From Parapedobacter defluvii (GTDB lineage Bacteria > Bacteroidota > Bacteroidia > Sphingobacteriales > Sphingobacteriaceae): a DNA stretch of 64,000 nt. The translations under genes were made by a program, and so were the position numbers. The notes under the pieces were generated by a model that was given only the letters and a program-made list of their open reading frames with translations, was not told where the DNA came from and did not search any database. The stretch lies in assembly GCF_014642075.1 (NCBI RefSeq), contig NZ_BMIK01000001.1, positions 62,001 to 126,000 of the forward strand. Direction: 5' to 3'. Shown in pieces: positions 17,009-25,845 of this stretch (position 1 is its first letter; each line of letters starts with the position of its first letter).

Positions 17009-18592
17009 GTGAGACTGAGACAAGGCGGTATCCAACGTATGTTCTTATTTGCTGTGCTCTCATCGGCATCGCCGTATTTGCTGGCACAGCATCACCTGTC
17101 GGGGGGCTTTGAGTCGAACTCTGTTTATTACCGGGATGACCGGAAAACCGGAGCGGTCGTCCCGGAAAACAATCTGGGATCCAACAATTATTTCAAATTG
17201 GATTATCAATACCATAAATTCAGTGCAGGGATTCAATACGAAGCCTATCTTCCCGTATTGCAGGGGTTGCCTACTGCATTGCATGGCAGCGATCTGGTGC
17301 TGAAGTACGCCTCATTTCAGGACAGCAACTTTAGGGTTACGGCGGGTGATTTTTACGAGCAATTTAGTAACGGGCTGATCTTCCGTGCGTACGAAGAGCG
17401 GGCGTTGGGGCTTAACACGGCCATGGAGGGAATCCGGGCTTCCTATTCGTTTGGAAACGGCATTCGCTTGAAAGCACTCGCGGGACGGCCTCGTGAATTT
17501 ATGGAACGGGCAGAATCAGTAGTGAAAGGGGCCAGTATTCAGGTCGACTGGACGGCGTTGCTGGGGCTTAACCGTTCATCCTTCACTATAGAAGCCAACT
17601 ACATCAACCGATATGTGAGTTACACAGGGCAGGCGGCAATTGATCCGAACGTAAATGCGTATTCGTTTGGCGGTAACTGGGTAGCCGGAGGCTTCACTTT
17701 GGAGAGTGAATATGCCTATAAGACGAACGATCCCGGTGCCTACAACGGCCAGGCGAATAAAGATGGCAGTGCACTGTTGTTACAGGCAGGTTATACCGCA
17801 TCCGGTTTCGGTAGTCTGCTGTCTTTCCGAAGGCTGGAATACATGCAGTTCGGTACGTCCCGCGGGATTGCCGGCATCGGACGCGATCTGAATTACCTGC
17901 CGGCGTTGACACGTCAATACAGTTATTCCCTTGCCAATCTGCAACCCCATAACGCGATGGGAAACAGCGAAATCGGTGGGCAATTGGATCTTCATTATCG
18001 GTTGAAGCGGGGAAGTTGGCTCGGCGGTAGATACGGTGCAAGAGTGGCCCTGAATGCTTCCACGTATTATAACTTAAAGGGAGATGTAGTGGGGGGCTAT
18101 GCGTTTTTGGACAAAGGGGATACGCGTTATTACCAGGATATCAATGTGGATCTGGAAAAGAAAATCAGCCCTTCATTTCAGCTGCTGCTCCTCTATTCCA
18201 ATCAGGTATACAACCCCATCGTCATCGGGAAAGCGAATACGCTGTATTTTTCGCAGGTGGCCGTTGCCGATCTCACCTGGAAAGTTTCGGCTGTGCGGTC
18301 GTTCCGTTTCGAAATGCAGCATCTCTGGAGCAATGATTATCAGAAAAATTGGGCGGCGGGAATGGCCGAATTTGCGATTTCCCCTGCGTGGACCTGTTTC
18401 GTCGGCGATATGTACAATTACGGAGATACGGATGTCCATTATTACAACGGAGGGTGCAGCTATACAATGTCGCGCACGCGCCTGGCGCTCAACTACGGAA
18501 GAAACCGCGAAGGAGTGATCTGCGCGGGTGGCGTCTGTCTGTATATGCCTGCTTACACCGGCTTCAATTTATCCCTTATTTCATCATTTTGA
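17009..18592 (+). CDS. DUF6029-like outer-membrane beta-barrel protein
   Basis: A 527-residue protein with signal sequence (FLFAVLSSASPYLLAQ) and long runs of alternating amphipathic strands ending in aromatic residues, as expected for an outer-membrane barrel. The N-terminal part HHLSGGFESNSVYYRDD and the motif EERALGLNTAMEGIR match my recollection of the DUF6029 family, which commonly lies next to thioredoxin-like and Omp28 genes in Bacteroidota. Two starts are possible: GTG at 17009, abutting the previous stop, or ATG at 17039, which gives the cleaner signal peptide. The molecular function is unknown. Confidence 0.75.
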   Translation: MRLRQGGIQRMFLFAVLSSASPYLLAQHHLSGGFESNSVYYRDDRKTGAVVPENNLGSNNYFKLDYQYHKFSAGIQYEAYLPVLQGLPTALHGSDLVLKYASFQDSNFRVTAGDFYEQFSNGLIFRAYEERALGLNTAMEGIRASYSFGNGIRLKALAGRPREFMERAESVVKGASIQVDWTALLGLNRSSFTIEANYINRYVSYTGQAAIDPNVNAYSFGGNWVAGGFTLESEYAYKTNDPGAYNGQANKDGSALLLQAGYTASGFGSLLSFRRLEYMQFGTSRGIAGIGRDLNYLPALTRQYSYSLANLQPHNAMGNSEIGGQLDLHYRLKRGSWLGGRYGARVALNASTYYNLKGDVVGGYAFLDKGDTRYYQDINVDLEKKISPSFQLLLLYSNQVYNPIVIGKANTLYFSQVAVADLTWKVSAVRSFRFEMQHLWSNDYQKNWAAGMAEFAISPAWTCFVGDMYNYGDTDVHYYNGGCSYTMSRTRLALNYGRNREGVICAGGVCLYMPAYTGFNLSLISSF

Positions 18593-18609
18593 CAAAAACG
18601 TATCCCATC

Positions 18610-19446
18610 ATGAAAAAGATCAGTGTGCTACAGCTCCTTGTTGCACTCGCGCTTATGATCAGCGCCTGTGCCAAAGGGGGCGGAACGATTGAAAACCCGG
18701 ATACAGGCGATCCGGATACATCGCCTTTCACCAAAAATGTACTGATCATGGAATTTGTTTCTTTCGATTGCGTCTACTGTCCGGCTGTTTCGAACGTATT
18801 ACAGGAACTGTCAGAAAAAACGTATCCGGGAAGAATTGATGTCGTCAGTATACATGGGCGGCTCGAAGAAGACGATCCCATGGAATTCAAGGGATATCAG
18901 CAATTCCAGAATTATTTTTACGGAGTTACGGGGTATCCCGCCGTGATCCTGGACCAACGGGACGACCTCATTTCGGTGGGTATGTTCGACGCTTCGAGCG
19001 ATGCTTTTTCAGGGCGTATAAACGTTGCGGCACCTATTGGCATTGCGTTGAGCTCCACGTTGACAACTGATAACAACGTCCGTGTGGAAGTGCAGGTGGC
19101 CAACAAGGGGAAATCGTCTTCGGATTACCGCTTGGCGGTGGCCGTGGTGGAAAATGACATTGCGTACCGGCAGGCAGACCTGGTTAACGGCAGCCAGCAA
19201 TGGATTGACGATTACCGCCACCAGCACGTGTTGCGCGCATTCCTAAGTGAAAATTATTTTGGAGACCCGATAGGCTCACTGGCCGAGGACGGCACCTATT
19301 CGAAGACCTTTGTCTACACGGTTCCCGCAGAATACCAAACGGATAACCTATCGTTTGTCGCTTATGTTGTCGAAGCAAAGGGTTTTTCCAGCCGGGTTTC
19401 CGTGAACAGCCGGACGGTACCCATCGGAAAAGCAATTGATTTTTAA
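18610..19446 (+). CDS. Omp28-like outer-membrane lipoprotein with CxxC motif
   Basis: A 278-residue lipoprotein (lipobox MISAC, Cys20). An N-terminal thioredoxin-like domain carries EFVSFDCVYCPAV with cysteines at residues 54 and 57, followed by a beta-rich C-terminal domain; this is the layout of the Omp28-related family. The open frame reaches far upstream inside the barrel gene, but the ATG at 18610 gives the only credible signal peptide. It begins 17 bases after the barrel gene. Together with the CKPC protein this puts two thiol-redox proteins in the same operon. The family's exact activity is not established. Confidence 0.85.
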   Translation: MKKISVLQLLVALALMISACAKGGGTIENPDTGDPDTSPFTKNVLIMEFVSFDCVYCPAVSNVLQELSEKTYPGRIDVVSIHGRLEEDDPMEFKGYQQFQNYFYGVTGYPAVILDQRDDLISVGMFDASSDAFSGRINVAAPIGIALSSTLTTDNNVRVEVQVANKGKSSSDYRLAVAVVENDIAYRQADLVNGSQQWIDDYRHQHVLRAFLSENYFGDPIGSLAEDGTYSKTFVYTVPAEYQTDNLSFVAYVVEAKGFSSRVSVNSRTVPIGKAIDF

Positions 19447-19447
19447 C

Positions 19448-19849
19448 GTGAACAAAAATATATCCTACCTGCTGCTGGCATTGGTGCTCATTACGGTGGC
19501 CATTGCGTTGTACCTTTGGAACAAACCCCACCGTAGCATCGATGGTCGCCGAACGGAACATGTCACTGCGGCGACGATTACCCAAGCTTTTGAAGACGAT
19601 GAAACAGCTGCCAACCAAAAATACCTCAATAAGGCGTTGACGGTGCAAGGAGTTGTGGAAGAGATCTCCAAAAATGATGCGGGGCAACAGGTGATTTTTA
19701 TAAAAGGGCATCGTGATTTTTCCGGAGTGCAATGCACATTTAAGGCGCCGGAAATCGAAGTCGGCGTCGGAGATACGATAAATGTAAGCGGGTTCTGCAA
19801 TGGATATACCGTAGCCGTCATTTTGGACGACTGTAAACTGCTGGAATAA
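19448..19849 (+). CDS. Membrane-anchored OB-fold (tRNA_anti-like) protein
   Basis: A 133-residue protein with one N-terminal membrane segment (ISYLLLALVLITVAIALYLW) and an OB-fold domain of the tRNA_anti-like type (KALTVQGVVEEISKNDAGQQ, VQCTFKAPEIEVGVGDTINVSGFCNGY). GTG at 19448 is chosen because it follows the Omp28 stop by one base; a TTG at 19436 would overlap that gene. OB-fold proteins of this kind in Bacteroidota are often encoded with cytochrome c and YceI genes, as here. No nucleic-acid role is implied, since the domain is outside the cytoplasm. Function unknown. Confidence 0.75.
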   Translation: MNKNISYLLLALVLITVAIALYLWNKPHRSIDGRRTEHVTAATITQAFEDDETAANQKYLNKALTVQGVVEEISKNDAGQQVIFIKGHRDFSGVQCTFKAPEIEVGVGDTINVSGFCNGYTVAVILDDCKLLE

Positions 19850-19853
19850 AACT

Positions 19854-20219
19854 ATGAAGCGAATAATCATTTTTATCGGTAGCGCGGTTGTCCTGCTATC
19901 TGCATGCTATAAAAACAGCCTGGAGGAGTTGTCCGGTTCAAGCGATTGCAATACGATCAATATGTCGTATGCTGCTGACATCCGACCCATTATCAGCATT
20001 TCGTGTGCAATCAGCGGTTGCCATCATGCAGGTACTGTACTCACTTTTCCACTCACTACGTACGATGAGGTAAAGGCGGAAGCCGACAACGGACTGCTCT
20101 TAAAAAGCATCAACCATGAACCGGGTGTATCCGCGATGCCCAAAGATGCTTCCAAGCTTTCCGATTGTCAGATCGGGAAGATCACTTCCTGGGTAGATGC
20201 CGGTGCCCCCAACAATTAA
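19854..20219 (+). CDS. Cytochrome-c-like lipoprotein with CX4CH motif
   Basis: A 121-residue lipoprotein (lipobox LLSAC, Cys18). After MSYAADIRPIIS it carries CAISGCHHAG, in which Cys51, Cys56 and His57 make a CX4CH heme-attachment-like motif rather than the usual CX2CH. The MPKD methionine near residue 97 could be the distal ligand, and the C-terminal QIGKITSWVDAGAPNN is typical of small cytochrome c domains found with planctomycete-type and Bacteroidota c-heme proteins. Heme attachment is inferred. It is packed between the OB-fold and YceI genes (4 and 22 bases). Confidence 0.72.
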   Translation: MKRIIIFIGSAVVLLSACYKNSLEELSGSSDCNTINMSYAADIRPIISISCAISGCHHAGTVLTFPLTTYDEVKAEADNGLLLKSINHEPGVSAMPKDASKLSDCQIGKITSWVDAGAPNN

Positions 20220-20241
20220 TGTAACCGTAAAAATAGCAAAA

Positions 20242-20796
20242 ATGAAACGATTCTTCTTCCTCGCTTTTTTGTCTTTCTTGCTCATTTCCGGGGTAGCCCG
20301 TGCGCAACAGTACCTTACCCGTACCGGACAGGTAACCTTCCGTTCGGAGGCTCCGGAGGAGCTGATCGAAGCCCAAAACAACGACGTAGCTGCTCAGCTT
20401 ATTGTGAGTGAAGCCAAAGGGCAGTTTATTATCCCGATAAAGTCCTTTAAATTTAAAAAGGCATTGTTGCAGGAGCATTTCAACGAAAATTACATGGAAA
20501 GCGACACGTATCCAAAAGCTACTTATCGGTTTACCATCGAGGATATCCGAAATGTTGACTTCCAAAAGCCCGGTCGCTACCCGGTCCGGACCAATGGGGT
20601 CATCACCCTCAAAAAAACAGCCAAAACGATCCGTGTGCCCGGATATATTGTCGTCAGCAACGGTGATTCCATCAAAGTGGAAGCCTCCTTTTCATTATCC
20701 CCGGCAGATTATGACATCCAAATACCGAAACTGGTAGAAAACAAAATAGCCAAGAACATTGAGATCAACGTACGAAGTACGCTCAGCAAACCCTAA
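20242..20796 (+). CDS. YceI-family periplasmic protein
   Basis: A 184-residue exported lipocalin-like protein. The signal peptide is MKRFFFLAFLSFLLISGVARA. The mature part shows the YceI pattern (TGQVTFRSEAPEELIEAQNND, FKFKKALLQEHFNENYMESDTYPKATYRF, KTIRVPGYI). YceI proteins bind isoprenoid or amide lipids and are often encoded next to cytochromes, which has led to ideas about quinone-like carriers. The ATG at 20242 is preferred over upstream GTG codons because it starts the signal peptide. The next gene starts four bases after the stop. Confidence 0.9.
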   Translation: MKRFFFLAFLSFLLISGVARAQQYLTRTGQVTFRSEAPEELIEAQNNDVAAQLIVSEAKGQFIIPIKSFKFKKALLQEHFNENYMESDTYPKATYRFTIEDIRNVDFQKPGRYPVRTNGVITLKKTAKTIRVPGYIVVSNGDSIKVEASFSLSPADYDIQIPKLVENKIAKNIEINVRSTLSKP

Positions 20797-20800
20797 CTGT

Positions 20801-21679
20801 ATGAAAAGGTATCTCTATTACCTACTAGTTTTTTCAGCTTTATTGCTTACGTTACCTGCTTCCGCTCAGGAGCAGGATACCATCGGATTTGACGAAGACC
20901 TGAGTTACCTGGATGATTTAAACAATCAGGTTACCGCTACTTTTAAAACGACAAGGATAGCCAACGCGCACACCGTTGAACAGTGCAAGGCAGGTGTGCT
21001 GGATCTGCGGATCAATCACCGCTTCGGGCGGCTCAGCGACGGCCTGTATAACTTCCTTGGGCTGGATAATGCCGTCACACGGATCGGTTTCGATTATGGA
21101 ATTACCGATTACCTAATGACTGGGATCGGCAGGAGTACACTCAACAAAGAATATGACGGCTTTGCCAAAATCCGTGTGTTGCGTCAGACGAAAACAGCAG
21201 TACCCGTAACGGTCAATTATTTGGCGGGTGTATACTTGGTAACGGAAAAAAACAGTGTCGAAAACCTCTCTTTTTTTAACAGGGTGACGTATTTGCATCA
21301 GTTGCTAGTTGCCCGGAAGTTTAATGAAAAGTTAAGCCTTCAACTGATGCCTACTTTACTGCATTTCAATATGACAAGTGCTGCTTCAGAAAAGAACACC
21401 TTGGGTGCGCTGGGCTTCGGTGGCAGGTATAAAATAAGTAAAAGGACGGCACTTACCGTGGAATATTACTATGTGCCGGAACCTTTCAAAAGAGAAAAGA
21501 ATGTCGATCCGCTGACGATTGGGTTGGATATTGAAACCGGAGGTCATGTTTTCCAACTCTTTTTCTCCAATGCATCAGGCATCAGCGAGCGCTCCTTGTT
21601 TACGAATACCCTTTCGAAATGGGAAAAAGGGCAATTGCACTTTGGGTTTAATATATCCCGGGTTTTTACGCTCCATTAG
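20801..21679 (+). CDS. DUF5777-like beta-barrel protein
   Basis: A 292-residue exported protein (signal MKRYLYYLLVFSALLLTLPASA) with barrel-like strands. The motif FKTTRIANAHTVEQCKAGVLDLRINHRFG followed by LGLDNAVTRIGFDYGITDYLMTGIG is the hallmark I associate with the DUF5777 family, usually last in cytochrome c/YceI clusters of Bacteroidota. It may form an outer-membrane pore or scaffold for the upstream redox proteins; that is inference. It ends the operon, and a long hairpin follows at 21729. Confidence 0.78.
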   Translation: MKRYLYYLLVFSALLLTLPASAQEQDTIGFDEDLSYLDDLNNQVTATFKTTRIANAHTVEQCKAGVLDLRINHRFGRLSDGLYNFLGLDNAVTRIGFDYGITDYLMTGIGRSTLNKEYDGFAKIRVLRQTKTAVPVTVNYLAGVYLVTEKNSVENLSFFNRVTYLHQLLVARKFNEKLSLQLMPTLLHFNMTSAASEKNTLGALGFGGRYKISKRTALTVEYYYVPEPFKREKNVDPLTIGLDIETGGHVFQLFFSNASGISERSLFTNTLSKWEKGQLHFGFNISRVFTLH

Positions 21680-21728
21680 GACAAAGTTCATCCTTGTTGG
21701 CCGAAACAGAAAATTCCATTTTAGAGAA

Positions 21729-21769
21729 GGTGTCTCCTATGTTTGTTGCAAGCAAATGTAGGAGACACC
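21729..21769. terminator. Bidirectional terminator hairpin between convergent operons
   Basis: GGTGTCTCCTA (21729-21739) and TAGGAGACACC (21759-21769) are perfect inverted repeats, and an inner TTTG/CAAA adds to the stem. It lies between the stop of the DUF5777-like gene (+) and the stop of the surface lipoprotein gene (-), so it can end both transcripts. Confidence 0.75.
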
Positions 21770-21783
21770 CTCAATAGGAATGA

Positions 21784-22848
21784 TTATTTTTTAACAAACC
21801 TCATACCCCTCAGGTTAAATCCAGACTGTTCGGTGTAAAATTTGACCTTATGGGTTCCCTGAGTAAGGTTCACAACAAAGGGCGTATTCGGGAAAAAGCG
21901 CCAATCGGCCCAGGACCCGTTATTTGGCACATCGACTGTACCGGTTACGTTTACCCCATCGATTTCAATTCTGAACTTACCATCACCTGCGGCAGACAAG
22001 GCGACATCTAGCCAGTACTCGCCTGCATCCTGTACGTGTACCGTATACTGCCACCACTCATCCGCATTGATATAGCCGATATTCGTGCCATCTCCTTCGA
22101 TTTCCACCGAGAAACTCTCGGTGTCACCTTTACCACGTCTGTAATCATCGTTGTTTAGCGGATTCGTCGCGTCCGCATCGTGAAAAGCGTATCCTTCCCC
22201 TCCGAAATCAAAATCAGCCGCATATAAATGAAGGGGGCCGGCCACAGAAATGATATGTGGTCCATTAAACGGACGCGTAGTTGAGACAGTTACCGATACC
22301 CGTTTTTCAACCTCTCCTGCACGGAAAATAATGTCGGTTACGCCTTCGCTCATCGCGGTCACTTCTCCATTCTCAGTTACCCTAGCGACGTCCGGATCTT
22401 CAGAAATCCATTGGCGATTGGGTACATCGTTCGCATTCTCCGGAATGAGAGTCACCAAAAGGTTCTTCTGATCTCCGGGTTTTAGTTCGAGCGATGTTTC
22501 GCTTATCGTGGCATCTTCCAGCGGAATACGAACGACCGAAGTAATCGGTACTATGGTTTTTGCGTTACCGCCAGTCACGATGATGTTTGTCGTACCGGCA
22601 CCAACTGTCTGGACCAAGCCGCTGTTACTGACCGTTGCAACGGTAGGATCTTCACTTGTCCATTGATAATTGTATGTGCCGTCGGTTGGACTAGCGGTAA
22701 GTTGCATTTGCTCACCGACAAAAAGGGAAACCGACTCTTTATCCACATATATACTTTTGGGGATTTCCTTTACCTCATACTTGTCGCATCCCATGAAACA
22801 AATGGTAAGCAGATAAGCGAAGCATACATAACTTAGTATCTTATTCAT
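21784..22848 (-). CDS. Surface lipoprotein with two Big2 domains and a C-terminal CBM6-like domain
   Basis: A 354-residue lipoprotein (lipobox ICFMGC, Cys21). Two Ig-like Big2 domains follow (about residues 30-110 and 115-190; note the repeated WTSEDPTVATVSNSGLVQ and WISEDPDVARVTENGEV). The C-terminal region from about 225 looks like a carbohydrate-binding CBM6/CBM35-type jelly roll (DADATNPLNNDDYRRG, INADEWWQYTVHVQDAGEYWLDV, FNLRGMRFVKK). It is the last gene of an enzyme-free SusCD operon and probably presents a glycan-binding module at the cell surface. No catalytic domain is visible. Confidence 0.85.
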   Translation of the reverse strand: MNKILSYVCFAYLLTICFMGCDKYEVKEIPKSIYVDKESVSLFVGEQMQLTASPTDGTYNYQWTSEDPTVATVSNSGLVQTVGAGTTNIIVTGGNAKTIVPITSVVRIPLEDATISETSLELKPGDQKNLLVTLIPENANDVPNRQWISEDPDVARVTENGEVTAMSEGVTDIIFRAGEVEKRVSVTVSTTRPFNGPHIISVAGPLHLYAADFDFGGEGYAFHDADATNPLNNDDYRRGKGDTESFSVEIEGDGTNIGYINADEWWQYTVHVQDAGEYWLDVALSAAGDGKFRIEIDGVNVTGTVDVPNNGSWADWRFFPNTPFVVNLTQGTHKVKFYTEQSGFNLRGMRFVKK

Positions 22849-22875
22849 CTGAAAAACTTTTAATCGTTAAACATG

Positions 22876-23811
22876 CTACAGCTTGACTTCTTCGTCCGGA
22901 TCAAACTCAAGTCTCAGCTCTTCTTTCATTTCGTAGACCGTACCTGACATCCGAAAATAATAATGTAAAAGGAATGTTTTATACGTCTTGAAACCATCAT
23001 CCTCTATTGAGAAAGTGTTTGGATAGTCCTTATCTCCGTCAATCTGTAATATTTCAACGTCTTTGTAAGGTAAGATCGTCACCTTGTTGTCTTCGCCTAT
23101 GCGGAGAATAATCGCCCCACGATTAAATACACCAACTTCGGATGAGTAAGTCTCATTACCTACCATAATACGGACTTCACGCTCGCTGATGGGGTGCATG
23201 ATTTTGGAACCTGGCAGTTGCAATTCGAATGTCGATCCATCCTGCCGAAGTTTAGCCCGCATGCTGTAGATCGTATTTCCATCGGCTTTCGCCCAATAGT
23301 TTTTCGTCCTTACCTGATACAGTAAATAACTCTTCTCGGGATTCACCTCGTAGGAAGAATGCGATTCTACGCGCAGTGGAATGAAATAAGATGAGTCGGG
23401 AGACAGCCCATCGGGACGAATTCGGATGGGCAAACGTCCACTGATTTCGCCCGCCGGAATCGTGAACGAATACGTTTCGATATCGTATTTGCTTGCCGGG
23501 AGCGGGCGACCGTACTTCGAAACATCCACGTCAAAATTAATCTTGTTATACGCATCAATTAACGATGGGTCCTCAATCAGGTTTATTTCGATCGGGTTGG
23601 CCGTAGGGTTAGTCCCTCCAAGCGAAGCCGCGACATACCCTGCGGATTCACCCCCTAGATCATGAAACTTAGAAGCCACGTTACCGCTACCACTTACCAG
23701 TGCAAATACATTTTTATATTGCTCCCGTGTAAAAACTTCATCTCTATCGCATGAGATAGACAGCGCCGCTAATGCCACAATCGCTGTGTATTTTCTAAAT
23801 GAACGTCTCAT
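22876..23811 (-). CDS. DUF1735/DUF4361-like surface lipoprotein
   Basis: A 311-residue lipoprotein (lipobox LSISC, Cys21). The N-terminal half resembles DUF1735 (BT_3987-type), with segments such as NPIEINLIEDPSLIDAYN and YDIETYSFTIPAGEISGRLPIRI, and the C-terminal half resembles DUF4361. Such proteins occupy the SusE/SusF position after SusD and help bind ligand. The frame extends nine codons upstream into the SusD gene; the ATG at 23811 is preferred. The SusD stop lies inside that extension, so spacing is tight. Family names are by pattern. Confidence 0.75.
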   Translation of the reverse strand: MRRSFRKYTAIVALAALSISCDRDEVFTREQYKNVFALVSGSGNVASKFHDLGGESAGYVAASLGGTNPTANPIEINLIEDPSLIDAYNKINFDVDVSKYGRPLPASKYDIETYSFTIPAGEISGRLPIRIRPDGLSPDSSYFIPLRVESHSSYEVNPEKSYLLYQVRTKNYWAKADGNTIYSMRAKLRQDGSTFELQLPGSKIMHPISEREVRIMVGNETYSSEVGVFNRGAIILRIGEDNKVTILPYKDVEILQIDGDKDYPNTFSIEDDGFKTYKTFLLHYYFRMSGTVYEMKEELRLEFDPDEEVKL

Positions 23812-23825
23812 ATTCGTTTTCTTTA

Positions 23826-25829
23826 TCAGTTTTCCCATCCTGGATTTTGATCCAACGAAGGCAATATCCGAACTTCATTAAGGGGTAAGGGCAGTAGGGC
23901 AAGTCGCTTATTCACGATGCGTGCTCCGATACGTGACGTGTTCGGTACCACCTTGGTATAAAATACTTCTTTAGTCCCTTCTACATTCATACCCCGGATG
24001 GGTTCACTTTCTGTCTGCTCATAGATTCCCCACCTACGGACATCGTAATACCGCCGGTTTTCAAATAGGAATTCAATCATACGCTCTTTTTCGATGAGCC
24101 GTTGTACTGTCTCGGCGTCTTCATTGCCCGATAGGCCAGGTAATCCCGCTCGATAGCGTACCGGATTAAAGGCCTTTCTGATTTCTGCCATATCCCGGCT
24201 GAATGTATAGGTTTGTCCATTGACTTCCACCGTATGGCTGGTAGTTAAGTTATTCAGTGCTTCTGCATAGGAAAGCAGGATTTCGGCATATCGGATGATT
24301 GGAAATGCTTTATCCATTCGCCGGGCGTTTGTTCCGCCCCATGCGTCGGAAGGATGGACATATTTTTTAATAACATACCCGGTAATCGGGTAGTCTGTTA
24401 CCGAGCCAACACCACCTTTTCCATTGGGTGAGTCGTAGTAATAGGTAATAGTCTGATTATAAAAACCCGATGATGTGGAGGAGCTCATTGGCCAGTAGCA
24501 TTCACTGAATCCGATGGATGCATAAAAACGCATTTCCCGATTCGCGTACATATTGCTGATTCCCGCATTTAGCCGGTATCCTGAAAATGCTTTTGATGAA
24601 CCGGCGAATCCGACTTCGGTATATGGATATTCCTGACTGGAATTATCAATCGTACGACCGTCAACCATCGAATACGCATCGATTACTTTCTGGGTAACGC
24701 ATAAGCCATTCCATCCGCTCAGCTTTTCTGGAAAAACCATCTGTGTATTATTGGTAATGGCGCCGCTCCTGCGGCCCCATACGAATTCCGGATTGGTAGG
24801 TATCACCGATTCACCGGTAAACATATCCGAATAAGACTTGAAGTGATCGATGCCTGCGGCACCTTCCGGCCAAGTCTTGTAGTAATCCGGATCGGAGGTT
24901 ACACCGGTGGGAAGGGGCGGAGTATCTGAATCGGCACCTACCGTATGCAATCGGTAGGAAGTACCGCCGGACAAGCTTATGTCCATCACACGCTTCGCAG
25001 CCGCAGCCGCCAAAGCCCAACGCCGCTCATCGTACGTCTGTGACACATACTGGGCATTGTCCGTAGACCGACGCCACGTGCCAAAAAAGGAGCGTGCCGC
25101 CAGGCCACCATTGTACAGAGGACTGGCATGGGTAAGCCGGAGTCTAGCTACCAAACCATACGCAGCACCCTTGGTCGGCAGGCCGAAGTCCATCAGAGCC
25201 CCTGATGCAGGAAGTGCAATTGCTGCTTCTTCAAACTCCGAACAGATATATTCGACAGCCTCATCATACGTGCTCCGTGGTCGGTCATAGTCAGTGAGTG
25301 GCGCATTCGACTCAATAATCTCATCTCCTAGTAAAATGGGCGGACCATAGTCCACTAATATGCTATAATATGCATATGCACGGATAAACCGCGTGTAAGC
25401 TAGGATCTCGAATCGCTCGTTCGTTGTCATGTCTTTAGCCTCGTCAATGCGCGCAAAAATGGTGTTGCACTTCCGGATGATTCGGTAATAGGTACCCCAA
25501 GCGGCCGAACCAACGTTAGCTGCGGTTATTTCGCCCAAGACAAACTTCATCCCATTGTAGCCGTGAAGTGTCAGGAACGCTGTGAAGGCTTCATCGGTAG
25601 CCAGCGGGCCCGGCGTAACATTGTTGATGAAAAAATTACCTTCATCCGGAAACATGCTTGCAGCATCCCACATGTAGGCTTCCACGTATCGCTTTTGGGC
25701 AAAAACCGAATCAAGTTTCAATTCTTCGCTGAAATAATTATCTACACTCAGGAAGTCCTTACAGGCAGATCCGGTAAGACACAGACCTGCCGCTATAACG
25801 AACCACCTGCCTAATTTTAATGGATTCAT
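23826..25829 (-). CDS. SusD/RagB-family outer-membrane lipoprotein
   Basis: A 667-residue, rather long SusD homologue. The signal peptide MNPLKLGRWFVIAAGLCL ends in the lipobox TGSAC (Cys23). Typical helical segments are present (YTRFIRAYAYYSILVDYG, YAEILLSYAEALNNL, RYRAGLPGL, EKERMIEFLFENRRYYDVRRWG), and the end is LPSLDQNPGWEN. The open frame continues 33 codons upstream into the SusC gene; the ATG at 25829 is chosen as the signal-peptide start. It partners the SusC encoded 16 bases upstream. Confidence 0.96.
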   Translation of the reverse strand: MNPLKLGRWFVIAAGLCLTGSACKDFLSVDNYFSEELKLDSVFAQKRYVEAYMWDAASMFPDEGNFFINNVTPGPLATDEAFTAFLTLHGYNGMKFVLGEITAANVGSAAWGTYYRIIRKCNTIFARIDEAKDMTTNERFEILAYTRFIRAYAYYSILVDYGPPILLGDEIIESNAPLTDYDRPRSTYDEAVEYICSEFEEAAIALPASGALMDFGLPTKGAAYGLVARLRLTHASPLYNGGLAARSFFGTWRRSTDNAQYVSQTYDERRWALAAAAAKRVMDISLSGGTSYRLHTVGADSDTPPLPTGVTSDPDYYKTWPEGAAGIDHFKSYSDMFTGESVIPTNPEFVWGRRSGAITNNTQMVFPEKLSGWNGLCVTQKVIDAYSMVDGRTIDNSSQEYPYTEVGFAGSSKAFSGYRLNAGISNMYANREMRFYASIGFSECYWPMSSSTSSGFYNQTITYYYDSPNGKGGVGSVTDYPITGYVIKKYVHPSDAWGGTNARRMDKAFPIIRYAEILLSYAEALNNLTTSHTVEVNGQTYTFSRDMAEIRKAFNPVRYRAGLPGLSGNEDAETVQRLIEKERMIEFLFENRRYYDVRRWGIYEQTESEPIRGMNVEGTKEVFYTKVVPNTSRIGARIVNKRLALLPLPLNEVRILPSLDQNPGWEN

Positions 25830-25845
25830 AGTGAGTATTTTTCTT

